Assembly: GCA_021163505.1 (NCBI GenBank)
Contig: JAGGVE010000028.1
Coordinates: forward strand, 1 to 37,401
DNA from: Candidatus Iainarchaeum sp.
Lineage (GTDB): Archaea; Iainarchaeota; Iainarchaeia; Iainarchaeales; DTGL01
Length of the DNA: 37,401 nucleotides
Direction: 5' to 3'
The notes beneath the pieces were generated by a model. The model worked only from the letters and a program-made list of their open reading frames with translations, was not told the DNA's origin and did no database searches. The position numbers and the translations under genes are program-made. Below are positions 9,507 to 17,028 of the stretch, in pieces; the first letter of the stretch is position 1; each line of letters starts with the position of its first letter.

Positions 9507-11332
9507 TATCGCCCAACCTTGTGTGTTTTTTGCTGCCTATACATCTCAATTATTTCCCTTGTGGTTGTCGCCTGCTCTGGTTTACGATCTACGCGGAGCT
9601 TCAAAAGCCTTGGAAACCTAAGCGCTAAGCCCTCGCCCATAATCTCCTTAGCGCAGCTATGCACCGGGCTTTTGGTTATCTCATCAGCAATTACTTCAGC
9701 AACATACTTTGGCTCAACCCAGTAATCCGGCTCAAGTTCGCTAAACACGCGAGCGGGCTTCTTTTTTGCAACTATTTTGCTAAGCATTTTTTCAAGCTCT
9801 GCAAGCTGCTCTTCTGTCATACCAGACCCTATTTTAGCTATAGACTCAAAGACATCCTTTTCTGAATTGTAAGCGGCAGCAAGCAGTGTTCCCAAGCCAA
9901 ATTTTGCGCGAGAACCCTTTCCCTTATAATACCCTATAATAACAACATCTATTGTATCTGTTAGTTCGCCCTTATATGAACGCTTCAGTTTTATCCAAGC
10001 GAATTTTCTTGCGCCCGCAATGTAGCGCTCATGCAAATCCTTGGCAATTATCCCTTCCAGGCCTCGCTCAACACAACTATTGAAGAAAGTTTCAAGCTCT
10101 TTCGGATTATCTGTTATAATCATTTCGGTAAGCGATATTACCTTGCCCGGCTTTACCAACTTTTCCAAAATTTTTCTCCTCTCCATAAAAGGCAAGCCCA
10201 TTGTGTTCTTACCATCAACGTACATTACATCGAAAAGGAAAAGCTTTAGGGGATACTTTTCAGCGAATTCCTTTATATCATACTTCCTTTTCCTCTGTAT
10301 TGTTACCTGAAATGGGAAGAACTGAGCGGTGTTCTCATCATAAGCGATTGCTTCACCTTCAACTATTGCTTTCTTTGCTTTTATCTGCTCGCGAACGCCT
10401 GCAACAATATCAGGGAACATGTAGGTCATATCCTCTTGTCTGCGGGAGAATATTATTACTTTGTCACCGTCTTTGTGGATCTGCATTCTGAAGCCGTCGA
10501 GCTTTGTTTCTACTGCGCACTTTCCAAGCTTTTTTATAATTTCTTCAGCAGTGCTCAGACGCTCAGCTAATGTAGGTCTTATTGGAATGCCAAGTGTTAT
10601 AGTGATCTCATCAAGCGCCTTAAGCCCCTTTTCCTTGAGCCTCTTCGCTATATAGCCCAAATCGGAGTGAATATTGTATCTCTCTTCGATGAGCTCCCTC
10701 AGCCTAGCTCTTATCTGCCTATGCAGCTCATCGCCAGAATACTTGGCGCTAAGCTCTTTAACAGTCCGCTTGGCTTGCTTCTTAAACTCCGCAATATTGA
10801 TTTCAGCCAATGCATCCATTATTGTGGGGTCGCCAACACCCAAACGCAAAGTATTTAAAGGAACTCTGACAATGTATTTTGCTTCCAGAGGCTTTGCTGA
10901 ATTCAGAAGCTCACACAGAAGCTTTATCTTTAAATCTTGTGAGCCTGCGCCACTAGCATTAGCTATTTTCAAAAAGTTACTAAAAACCTTTTCAAGTGTT
11001 AGTTCTTCAGCGAAAAGCGAAAGCTGCTTCTTCTTTTGCACAAGCTCCTGAGCAACCAAGCCTAAATCGCCTTTCTCCTTAAAAAGCTTCTTTACGTGCT
11101 CTTCGCTATAGCCGGTTGTTTTTGCGATAGCATCTATTACAAAGCTTTCACCTAGGCCGGCCTCTATATTTTTATAAGCAGGTCCTAATTGCCCCTGTAT
11201 GAGATAAACGATTTTATCTATCTCATTGCTAGAGGCTTTTACAAATAGCTTTGATAGCTCAGCAACCATCTCTATGCGCGAACTTATTGATTCGAGCTTT
11301 TGCATAACGCTAGCGATCTCAATGAAGCGCAT
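9506..11332 (-). CDS. lig: ATP-dependent DNA ligase
   Basis: Seals nicks by an adenylated-lysine mechanism; the replicative ligase of archaea. With ATG 11332 it has 608 residues, typical for the family. There is an N-terminal helical DNA-binding domain (about 1-240). The nucleotidyltransferase motif I is ETKLDGFRMQIH (catalytic Lys near 277), with VEGEAIA and EGIIAKDL as motifs III and IV. The C-terminal OB fold carries FAWIKLKRSY. The open frame runs 52 codons further upstream, but that extension lies in the tRNA-Pro gene and its flank. A strong TATATATA box A 25 bp before ATG 11332 points to a leaderless transcript. First gene of lig, membrane protein, gatD. Confidence 0.95.
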   Translation of the reverse strand: MRFIEIASVMQKLESISSRIEMVAELSKLFVKASSNEIDKIVYLIQGQLGPAYKNIEAGLGESFVIDAIAKTTGYSEEHVKKLFKEKGDLGLVAQELVQKKKQLSLFAEELTLEKVFSNFLKIANASGAGSQDLKIKLLCELLNSAKPLEAKYIVRVPLNTLRLGVGDPTIMDALAEINIAEFKKQAKRTVKELSAKYSGDELHRQIRARLRELIEERYNIHSDLGYIAKRLKEKGLKALDEITITLGIPIRPTLAERLSTAEEIIKKLGKCAVETKLDGFRMQIHKDGDKVIIFSRRQEDMTYMFPDIVAGVREQIKAKKAIVEGEAIAYDENTAQFFPFQVTIQRKRKYDIKEFAEKYPLKLFLFDVMYVDGKNTMGLPFMERRKILEKLVKPGKVISLTEMIITDNPKELETFFNSCVERGLEGIIAKDLHERYIAGARKFAWIKLKRSYKGELTDTIDVVIIGYYKGKGSRAKFGLGTLLAAAYNSEKDVFESIAKIGSGMTEEQLAELEKMLSKIVAKKKPARVFSELEPDYWVEPKYVAEVIADEITKSPVHSCAKEIMGEGLALRFPRLLKLRVDRKPEQATTTREIIEMYRQQKTHKVGR

Positions 11333-11349
11333 AATTAGTTTAATGGCAA

Positions 11350-11364
11350 AACTATATATATAAG
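11350..11364 (-). promoter_or_regulatory. box A of the DNA ligase operon
   Basis: The minus strand reads CTTATATATATAG with its centre about 25 bp upstream of ATG 11332. That spacing places transcription start at or next to the start codon, as for leaderless archaeal mRNAs, and argues against the longer open frame. Confidence 0.65.
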
Positions 11365-11397
11365 TTTTGGAGTGCTTCGCAACTGGAAAATCTGGCA

Positions 11398-11569
11398 TGG
11401 GGCTGCTGGGATTTGAACCCAGGTCGCCAGCTGTTTTGGTCATCAAGGACCTTGTGGCAGTACAAAAACACTCCACTACGAACATCACTAGGTTGCTGGA
11501 GGTGTCGGAACCCGCTGGAGGTTCTGACTCCCAAAGCTGGAATGCTAGGCCAGGCTACACCACAGCCCC
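11398..11569 (-). tRNA. tRNA-Pro (UGG) with a 97-nt intron
   Basis: Exon 1 is 11530-11569, the intron 11433-11529, exon 2 11398-11432. The acceptor stem is GGGGCTG/CAGCCCC, the T arm CTGGG-TTCAAAT-CCCAG, and the spliced anticodon arm CCAGC-TTTGGGA-GCTGG (anticodon UGG, proline). The intron is at the canonical 37/38 site. A textbook bulge-helix-bulge forms: UUUG pairs with CAAA between 3-nt bulges GGA and ACA, flanked by the anticodon stem and an inner helix GUCA/UGAC. CCA is not encoded. The intron carries a repeat shared, in opposite orientation, with the tRNA-Trp intron. It sits upstream of the DNA ligase gene on the same strand. Confidence 0.95.
11491..11524 (-). repeat. shared intron repeat, copy in tRNA-Pro intron
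   Basis: This 34-nt segment matches 18897-18931 at 31 positions, differing only in a short central spacer (three versus four bases). Here the repeat is on the minus strand, the sense strand of the tRNA. In tRNA-Trp the same repeat is on the plus strand, antisense to that tRNA. It contains the stem GAACC / GGGTTC and two CCTCCAGC boxes. Confidence 0.9.
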
Positions 11570-11580
11570 ATTACAAAGAG

Positions 11581-11692
11581 TGGGCCCGACGGGATTCGAA
11601 CCCGCGACACCCAGGTTAAGAGCTTCACCCCGAAATCCCCAACTAACGTCAGAGAAATCGGTCTGGTGCTCTGCCTGCTGAGCTACGGGCCC
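11581..11692 (-). tRNA. tRNA-Lys (CUU) with a 39-nt intron at position 30/31
   Basis: Exon 1 is 11663-11692, the intron 11624-11662, exon 2 11581-11623. The acceptor stem is GGGCCCG/CGGGCCC, the D arm GCTC-AGCAGGCA-GAGC, the T arm GCGGG-TTCGAAT-CCCGT. The spliced anticodon arm CCAGG-CTCTTAA-CCTGG gives anticodon CUU (lysine). The intron interrupts the 5' strand of the anticodon stem between positions 30 and 31, not the usual 37/38. The precursor still makes a full bulge-helix-bulge: CACC/GGUG helix, 3-nt bulges AGA and AAG, inner helix CCGA/UCGG and outer helix GAG/CUC. Mature length 73 nt. Confidence 0.95.
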
Positions 11693-11758
11693 ATCACTAT
11701 TATTTAAAAGTGAAAGGATAATTTAAAAAGAGTTTCCAACAAATCACTGGTCTTTTAA

Positions 11759-13021
11759 TTATTCCTTTTTCTTCTTCGGCGGGATTAAAGGAAATAGGCC
11801 CTTTCCCTTTGGCATTTCTGGCTTTTGCTCCTCCTTTGCTTGCTCTCCTAACTGCTTTTCTAGTTTAGTTGGAACTGCTTGTTTTTCTGCTTCTTTTAGT
11901 TCGCTTGGTGGAGCTTCAGGCAATTTAATCTCTTGTTGGGGCTCTTCAGCCTTAATTTTCTCTGGTGGGACTGCTTGCTGTTTTTCCTCTGCTGCAATCT
12001 GCGTAGCTTCCCTTGTGCTTTCTTTAAATTCCTGCTGTTTTTTGGTTTCTATTTTAGAGGTTTTAACTTCCCTCACCTCAAGCTCCTCGCTTTCAGCTTC
12101 TTTTGGAACAACTACTTCTGGCTCTTCTGAAGGAGCTTCAATAGTGAATTCCTCTATATGCTCTTTCTTTTGCATTTTCTGCTTCGGAGCTTTCTCAACT
12201 TCTATTATTTCCTGGCCTTTAACTGTACCGCTAACTGGTCTTTGTTTTGCAAGATATGTTCTGCGTTTGAGATAACTTAGGACAAACCAAAGGAACCCTA
12301 TAGCAACTATAAAGGATAAGACAAAAGATAAGGAGAGCAAAACACTGCTTAAAATGACATTTGGCTGTGTTTTAGTCGAATCCTCACCTCTGAAGAGCCC
12401 GTAAACCTTTACCGAAATCTCGTGCTCGCCTACTGGAACAGGCTCAGGCAGTTCTGCGACATAATGGTCGTTTTCCTTTGAGAATTCGAGCTGAATTTTC
12501 TTACCATCAACAAAGAGATTCGCAGGCAATGTTTTTTCTTCCATTGGGGAGCCATCAATATAGTTTGCTTTTATTTTTATTTTATCCAGAGGTGATGAAA
12601 TAATTGCGCTACCAGAGGTTGGCTCTATAAGTTTGAGTTTTATTTCATCAGTAAGTCGAACTGGTCTGCTATTTGATGTGAAAACCTCAACATCGTTTTT
12701 GTAACCCTTCGCTTCAAACACAAGAGTTATGGTTTTAAGGTTGCGCATTTTTGGCATTGTCGCATTTAAAACAAAGGTATTTTCTGCTACACGGCTGAAA
12801 TATTTCTTTTGATTTACTTCAGGGATAAACATCGTGAGCTCGAGGTTTTTAATATTGGAGATGTCGTTTTCAAACCTTGCAGTAACCTTTATGGGCTGCC
12901 CATAATTCAGCTTTGCTGCTTCAAGAAGATTTGGTTCTAAAGTAAAGTTAAGGCTTGCGGCATGCAAGCTAGCAAAAATGCAGAGAAGCAAAACTAATAC
13001 TAAAGATTTTTTCGTTTGCAT
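11759..13021 (-). CDS. single-pass surface protein with long charged cytoplasmic tail
   Basis: 420 residues, no named family. A signal peptide (about 1-21, ending LHAAS) precedes a beta-rich ectodomain of about 200 residues. One membrane segment spans about 225-250 (SSVLLSLSFVLSFIVAIGFLW), and a cytoplasmic tail of about 168 residues rich in Glu, Lys, Pro and Gln ends in basic PPKKKKE. Its ectodomain resembles the membrane-proximal ectodomain of the 812-residue protein at 14513-16951: both have a (I/Q)KKYF segment followed by N-(F/A)-T and later LYLDGK/LFVDGK blocks. A box A about 25 bp upstream of the ATG suggests a leaderless mRNA. Confidence 0.8.
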   Translation of the reverse strand: MQTKKSLVLVLLLCIFASLHAASLNFTLEPNLLEAAKLNYGQPIKVTARFENDISNIKNLELTMFIPEVNQKKYFSRVAENTFVLNATMPKMRNLKTITLVFEAKGYKNDVEVFTSNSRPVRLTDEIKLKLIEPTSGSAIISSPLDKIKIKANYIDGSPMEEKTLPANLFVDGKKIQLEFSKENDHYVAELPEPVPVGEHEISVKVYGLFRGEDSTKTQPNVILSSVLLSLSFVLSFIVAIGFLWFVLSYLKRRTYLAKQRPVSGTVKGQEIIEVEKAPKQKMQKKEHIEEFTIEAPSEEPEVVVPKEAESEELEVREVKTSKIETKKQQEFKESTREATQIAAEEKQQAVPPEKIKAEEPQQEIKLPEAPPSELKEAEKQAVPTKLEKQLGEQAKEEQKPEMPKGKGLFPLIPPKKKKE

Positions 13022-13040
13022 CTAAAAAAATAGGGGATAG

Positions 13041-13052
13041 ATATTTATTAAC
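13041..13052 (-). promoter_or_regulatory. box A of the 420-residue surface protein gene
   Basis: TTAATAAATAT on the minus strand is centred about 25 bp upstream of the ATG, consistent with leaderless transcription. It lies 15 bp downstream of tRNA-Pro(GGG), so read-through from the tRNA is also possible. Confidence 0.5.
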
Positions 13053-13066
13053 CTTTCTATACAAAA

Positions 13067-13153
13067 TGGGGCCGCCGGGATTTGAACCCGGGTTGCCAGC
13101 ATATTGGATTCAACCCCAAGCTGGAGTGATAGACCAGGCTACACTACGGCCCC
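13067..13153 (-). tRNA. tRNA-Pro (GGG) with a 12-nt intron
   Basis: Exon 1 is 13114-13153, the intron 13102-13113, exon 2 13067-13101. The acceptor stem is GGGGCCG/CGGCCCC, the T arm CCGGG-TTCAAAT-CCCGG and the anticodon stem CCAGC/GCTGG, with anticodon GGG. Twelve extra bases follow position 37. UUGG pairs with CCAA between 3-nt bulges GGU and UAU, and the remaining UGAAU closes the inner loop, so the intron is a minimal bulge-helix-bulge without an inner helix. The mature tRNA would be 75 nt with U at position 38. A shift of the splice site by one base cannot be excluded. Confidence 0.92.
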
Positions 13154-13230
13154 AAAAACCAATATAAAAACCAGTTGTGCGAAAAATTAAAATAGGTTGA
13201 GAACAGCTGCCGCAAGCTTTTAAAAGGCAT

Positions 13231-13254
13231 AGAAAAAAATATAAAGGTTCAATA
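13231..13254 (+). promoter_or_regulatory. leaderless promoter sharing the TATAAA-TTCAA core
   Basis: A box A (AAATATAAAG, centre about 13241) lies about 28 bp before ATG 13270. The purine-rich AGAAAA preceding it and the TTCAA following it match the promoter-proximal arm of the palindromic elements at 20853, 21631 and 28521, though here no distal arm is present. This suggests a common promoter type. Confidence 0.55.
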
Positions 13255-13269
13255 TCTTTCTGTAAATAG

Positions 13270-13836
13270 ATGCACATAGAAAATCGTTTAGAACTGCTCA
13301 AAAATATGAGAATTATACTAAAACTATTTAGTGATAATAAGGAAATGGAGCTGAGAATAAAAGCAAATGAATTGATGAAAGAGGCCGTGCAAGAGAATAG
13401 CAGGCTTATTGCCCAGCAAAGCATCATCGCTTATGTCCTACATAAGATACTCACAAAAGAACATATTATAAAAGCAAGGACGTGGTCGAAAAACAAACGT
13501 GAAATAATAACGGTTCTTAAAAAACTTGTTCTTTATTTGGAGCACGATGATGCAAAAAAATTTGGGAAAACACTTGTGTCGTTACATAACAGAATAGAAC
13601 GCATAGACACCCGCTTTGGCAGGTTTGTTCAAAGCCTAATTGACAAAGCTCGGGTGAAGTATGCAAGCGATGCATACTTTTTAGGTGCATCATTGGGTCA
13701 GGCTGCAGCTCTTACTGGAGCGGATAAAAAAACACTGCTTGAATACATAGGCGCAACAAAACTGCATGATAAGGAAGAAAGAGGGAAGGGAATTGCTGAA
13801 AGGCTTGAAGCACTTAAGAAAGCATTGGGTGTATAG
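13270..13836 (+). CDS. helical protein paired with a PIN nuclease, unknown function
   Basis: 188 residues, largely alpha-helical and rich in Lys, Arg and Glu; I recognise no family. The first 130 residues look like a helical bundle, ending IDTRFGRFVQSLIDKAR. The last 55 contain LGQAAALTGADKKTLLEYIG and a basic helix (RLEALKKALGV). It has no signal peptide or membrane span. The gene is separated by two bases from the PIN-domain gene downstream, and both share one leaderless promoter. Such tight pairing suggests it controls or scaffolds the nuclease, as an antitoxin or as a processing partner; that is inference. Confidence 0.75.
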   Translation: MHIENRLELLKNMRIILKLFSDNKEMELRIKANELMKEAVQENSRLIAQQSIIAYVLHKILTKEHIIKARTWSKNKREIITVLKKLVLYLEHDDAKKFGKTLVSLHNRIERIDTRFGRFVQSLIDKARVKYASDAYFLGASLGQAAALTGADKKTLLEYIGATKLHDKEERGKGIAERLEALKKALGV

Positions 13837-13838
13837 CT

Positions 13839-14516
13839 ATGGAAAACATTTTTGTAGCTGACTCAAGCTCACTTATATCACTCTCAACTTCCTGTCTATT
13901 TGATATAATGAAAGACCTCTGTAAAGAGCTCAACATGCGTCTCATCATTTCAAAGGCTGTTTTAGATGAAAGCGTCAGGAATCCGCTCAGAATAAAAAGG
14001 TTTGAACTCAGTGCATTGAGGATAAATAAAGGCATTTCAGACGGCTGGCTAGAGGTAAAAGAGCTCTCAAAAGAGGAGCAACGCTTTGCAAGGGAGATTA
14101 TGAAAACAGCCAATAGCAGCTTTTTGTCAAAGCACGGTTATTTAAAAATAATACACCTTGGCGAATCAGAAATGCTTGCATTGGCAATAAGCATAAACGC
14201 TAAGGGGATAATCATTGACGAAAGAACAACGCGCATGATTATAGAAGAACCAGAAAAATTGCGAAGGCTTCTTCAGAAGAGGCAAGGGCAAAGGATTATT
14301 ATGAACAAAGAAAGAATAAAATTTTTTAAAAAGAACTTTGGAAAACTAACGATTGCACGCTCGAGCGAACTCATTGCATTAGCATATGAAAAAGGGTTAT
14401 TGCAGAAAGCGCTCGGAGAGAACAAAGAGGTGTTGAAAGCAGCGCTTTATTCTTTAAAATATAATGGCTGCTCGCTTAGCAGTGAGGAGATAGAACGCTT
14501 TGCAAGAAATGTCTAA
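13839..14516 (+). CDS. PIN-domain ribonuclease with DUF3368-like C-terminus
   Basis: PIN domains are metal-dependent RNases. The 225 residues show the acidic set in order: D8 in VADSSSLI, E44 in VLDESV, E109/E111 in LGESEMLALA and D127 in IIDERTTR. A C-terminal region (about 160-225) follows with GKLTIARSSELIALAYEKGLL and a final helical block, resembling DUF3368-type PIN proteins. It is the second gene of a pair with the 188-residue protein two bases upstream. It could be a VapC-like toxin or an RNA-processing enzyme; context does not decide. Its stop overlaps the convergent 812-residue gene by four bases. Confidence 0.85.
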   Translation: MENIFVADSSSLISLSTSCLFDIMKDLCKELNMRLIISKAVLDESVRNPLRIKRFELSALRINKGISDGWLEVKELSKEEQRFAREIMKTANSSFLSKHGYLKIIHLGESEMLALAISINAKGIIIDERTTRMIIEEPEKLRRLLQKRQGQRIIMNKERIKFFKKNFGKLTIARSSELIALAYEKGLLQKALGENKEVLKAALYSLKYNGCSLSSEEIERFARNV

Positions 14517-16951
14517 TATCTTTTTTCTTTGAAAATTTTCTCAATGACTGCAAGCGCAATGGTTGGCTTGTAGCCTTCAGCGATAAGTGCTCTAAAAAGC
14601 TCTCCAGCCTTATATTTCTCAGCCATTGGCTTGAGTATTCTATAAAGCCTATTTATCTCCGCAACATCTTCAGGCGAGAATGCTTCAGTTTGGGCTGCTG
14701 GAATCGCAGCGTGTTCTTCTTCCTTTTCAGGAACAATTTTTCTCTTTATTTCCATAAGCTCTTCTTTAGTTGAAAGCTTTTTTTGCGGCATAGGCTTTTG
14801 AGGTTGCACAACTTCTTCGGGCTTTGCTGGCTCAGCTTGCATAACCCTTCCTTTTTGTGAAACCGCTTTTGGACTCTTGACTATTGGTCGCTCCTCAACA
14901 CGCTTTTTTTCCTCAACTGCTCTTGGTGCCTTAACCTCTCGAAACTCCTTTTTTTCCTTAGGAATTTCCTCTTTAGGCTTCTCAGCAGGCTGTTTTGGAG
15001 GAAGCTTAGGCAAAGGCGCAACAACAATCTGCTTCAATGCAGATTTTCTTTTAGGTATAAGAGATCTGATTAAACCCGAAATGAAATGAGAAAAAGTAGG
15101 AGTGGCAGAAAGCCTCTCTTTTATTGTTTCCTTTTCGTTCTGAAGAAGAAGCATTTTTTCTTTGTATTGTTTCGGCGTAACTTTTCCTCTGAAAAGGTCT
15201 TTTTGCAAAAGATTCATCTTGTGCTCAAGCTGCACGATGCGATCGGACAATTTTAGTTGTTCAGTTCTCCATTGCATAAATCTGCTATATACAACATAAA
15301 CCAAAATACCCAAAATAGCTAATATTAGCAAGAACGTTACAACTGCGCTCCAAGCAGGTGGCTGAACGATATCCGCTTTTATTTCTTTAGTGCCACTGAA
15401 TGTTCCGGTAAGCACCAGTTTTAAAGTATGCGAATTTATCAAGGGTTCATCGAATTTGTAGAAGTAATAGCCTTTCTCCGGATCTTTTTCCAAAGTGATG
15501 TTCTTTCGCTTGCCATCCAAATAAAGAACTGCTTTGATTTCGGGGATTTTGACGAGAGAACCGTCAGGATAGCTAAGGCCAACCTTTAGCATATTATCTT
15601 CTTCAAAAACAGTGTTTGCTTTTCCTGCATCAATCGGATAAATAAAATCTATATTCAATAAATTTGTTGTTGAAATTGAATAAATCTCAAAATCTGCAAG
15701 CTCCTTGCCAGAAACAATGCCAGTTGCTATAATCTGCAATTCTGCGTTTTGCACTTGCCTAGAAGGAAAAGTGAAATTCAGAATATATTTGCTATCTTCT
15801 TTATTAAAATATTTCTTTATACGCAAAGCAGGAATTGCAAGGAAAACCTCTGCATTTTCGATCCCCGCTGTTGATCTTAGTTCTGTTTCTATTGTGACCT
15901 CTTGTCCGAACCCAAACTCTTTTCCACTCGAAAGTTCAGGCTGTAAAACAACAAGGTTAAAAAGCGGATTATCTTTTGAAATTGTAAATTCATATTCTTT
16001 TCGTTTGAGAATATTGCCATAACTATCTTTGCCCTCTAAAACCAGCGAGAATTTTTTTTCAATATCTTCTAAAGAAAATGCATGCTCAAATTTTGCGGAA
16101 AACGTATTATCTTTCTTGGCAAGCTTTGTTTTTTCTATAATATTAGAATCGCTTATTATACTCGCGTAGAATTCACCTGATGTAACAGAACTATTATCTG
16201 GATAGAGTATCTGCGTCTCTATCTCGCCCAAAGGCACGCCTATGTACACTTTTTTATCGCGTATTGGATTTGATGGAATCTCAAGCTCCGCACTGCTGAA
16301 GTAGATAGGAAGCTTTGTTTCAAATTTCTGATAGCCCCTGCCAAGATTTGCTTCTATACTGATATCTAAAAACTCAACGTAGTTGAAATAAAACCTCGGA
16401 GAAAGCTCTACCCTATAAAGTCCAACGCCTTCCTGCGAAATAGAAGGTTTTTCACCCTTGATAGACACATCTATGTTTCTTATCTTTGATTGATCCAGTA
16501 TGTTGTCATAACAATCGAGAACTTCAAAGCTAAGCATTATTGGCTCTGATTTGCTATGTAGCTTAAAAAATTCCGGCCCAAATGGTTTTATCTTTGCACT
16601 TCCGCTCCTTGCTCTTTTTACTTTAACGGTAACGCTCTGCACATCAAAGGCTTCGCCATCACTCACAACAACGCTAACTTGAAATTCTTTGGAGTACGCA
16701 GTATCATCAATATAAAAAACATGATATGCTTTAGGCTCCGTTAGCTGAAGTTTTTCAGAATTATCACCAAAACTCCAGGTGTAGGTGAGGTTCTCAGCAT
16801 CGCCATCTACAACAACGCTTGCTTCAAAAAGCTCGCCTTCAGTAAGCGATGTTTTGTTCGTTTTAAGCCCAGCTATGCTCCAAGAAGCGCTCTGAACACT
16901 AACACTAAGGAGCAGAAAAAACAATACGAAAGGAATGTAGCGTGTGGACAT
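14513..16951 (-). CDS. large PKD-containing surface protein with coiled-coil cytoplasmic tail
   Basis: 812 residues. A signal peptide (1-21) is followed by a PKD-like domain (about 35-115, with TYTWSFGDNSE), then several beta-sandwich-like repeats to about 530. One membrane span (about 535-557) precedes a coiled coil (LSDRIVQLEHKMNLLQKDL), a proline/lysine/glutamate-rich linker and a conserved-looking C-terminal helical domain (last about 55 residues, EDVAEINRLYRILKP). The membrane-proximal ectodomain is related to that of the 420-residue protein at 11759-13021. Likely a cell-surface receptor or adhesin whose tail docks a cytoplasmic partner; function is inference. Box A 29 bp upstream suggests a leaderless mRNA. 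Confidence 0.85.
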   Translation of the reverse strand: MSTRYIPFVLFFLLLSVSVQSASWSIAGLKTNKTSLTEGELFEASVVVDGDAENLTYTWSFGDNSEKLQLTEPKAYHVFYIDDTAYSKEFQVSVVVSDGEAFDVQSVTVKVKRARSGSAKIKPFGPEFFKLHSKSEPIMLSFEVLDCYDNILDQSKIRNIDVSIKGEKPSISQEGVGLYRVELSPRFYFNYVEFLDISIEANLGRGYQKFETKLPIYFSSAELEIPSNPIRDKKVYIGVPLGEIETQILYPDNSSVTSGEFYASIISDSNIIEKTKLAKKDNTFSAKFEHAFSLEDIEKKFSLVLEGKDSYGNILKRKEYEFTISKDNPLFNLVVLQPELSSGKEFGFGQEVTIETELRSTAGIENAEVFLAIPALRIKKYFNKEDSKYILNFTFPSRQVQNAELQIIATGIVSGKELADFEIYSISTTNLLNIDFIYPIDAGKANTVFEEDNMLKVGLSYPDGSLVKIPEIKAVLYLDGKRKNITLEKDPEKGYYFYKFDEPLINSHTLKLVLTGTFSGTKEIKADIVQPPAWSAVVTFLLILAILGILVYVVYSRFMQWRTEQLKLSDRIVQLEHKMNLLQKDLFRGKVTPKQYKEKMLLLQNEKETIKERLSATPTFSHFISGLIRSLIPKRKSALKQIVVAPLPKLPPKQPAEKPKEEIPKEKKEFREVKAPRAVEEKKRVEERPIVKSPKAVSQKGRVMQAEPAKPEEVVQPQKPMPQKKLSTKEELMEIKRKIVPEKEEEHAAIPAAQTEAFSPEDVAEINRLYRILKPMAEKYKAGELFRALIAEGYKPTIALAVIEKIFKEKRY

Positions 16952-16974
16952 ACACTTAAAATTTAATGTTTTCC

Positions 16975-16986
16975 TATTAATAAATC
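16975..16986 (-). promoter_or_regulatory. box A of the 812-residue surface protein gene
   Basis: GATTTATTAATA on the minus strand lies about 29 bp upstream of ATG 16951, compatible with transcription starting at the start codon. Confidence 0.5.
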
Positions 16987-17028
16987 TTTTTCTTTCGGCA
17001 CGAGCAATTCAATAATGAGTTTTACAGG

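Noticed and set aside
11333-11488. N-terminal extension of DNA ligase into the tRNA-Pro gene (52 extra codons)
   Set aside because: The extension translates tRNA sequence, the family starts at MRFIEIAS, and a strong box A lies 25 bp before ATG 11332.
11367-11681. Plus-strand open frame across the two tRNA genes
   Set aside because: It covers tRNA-Pro and tRNA-Lys exons and introns on the opposite strand; no protein features.
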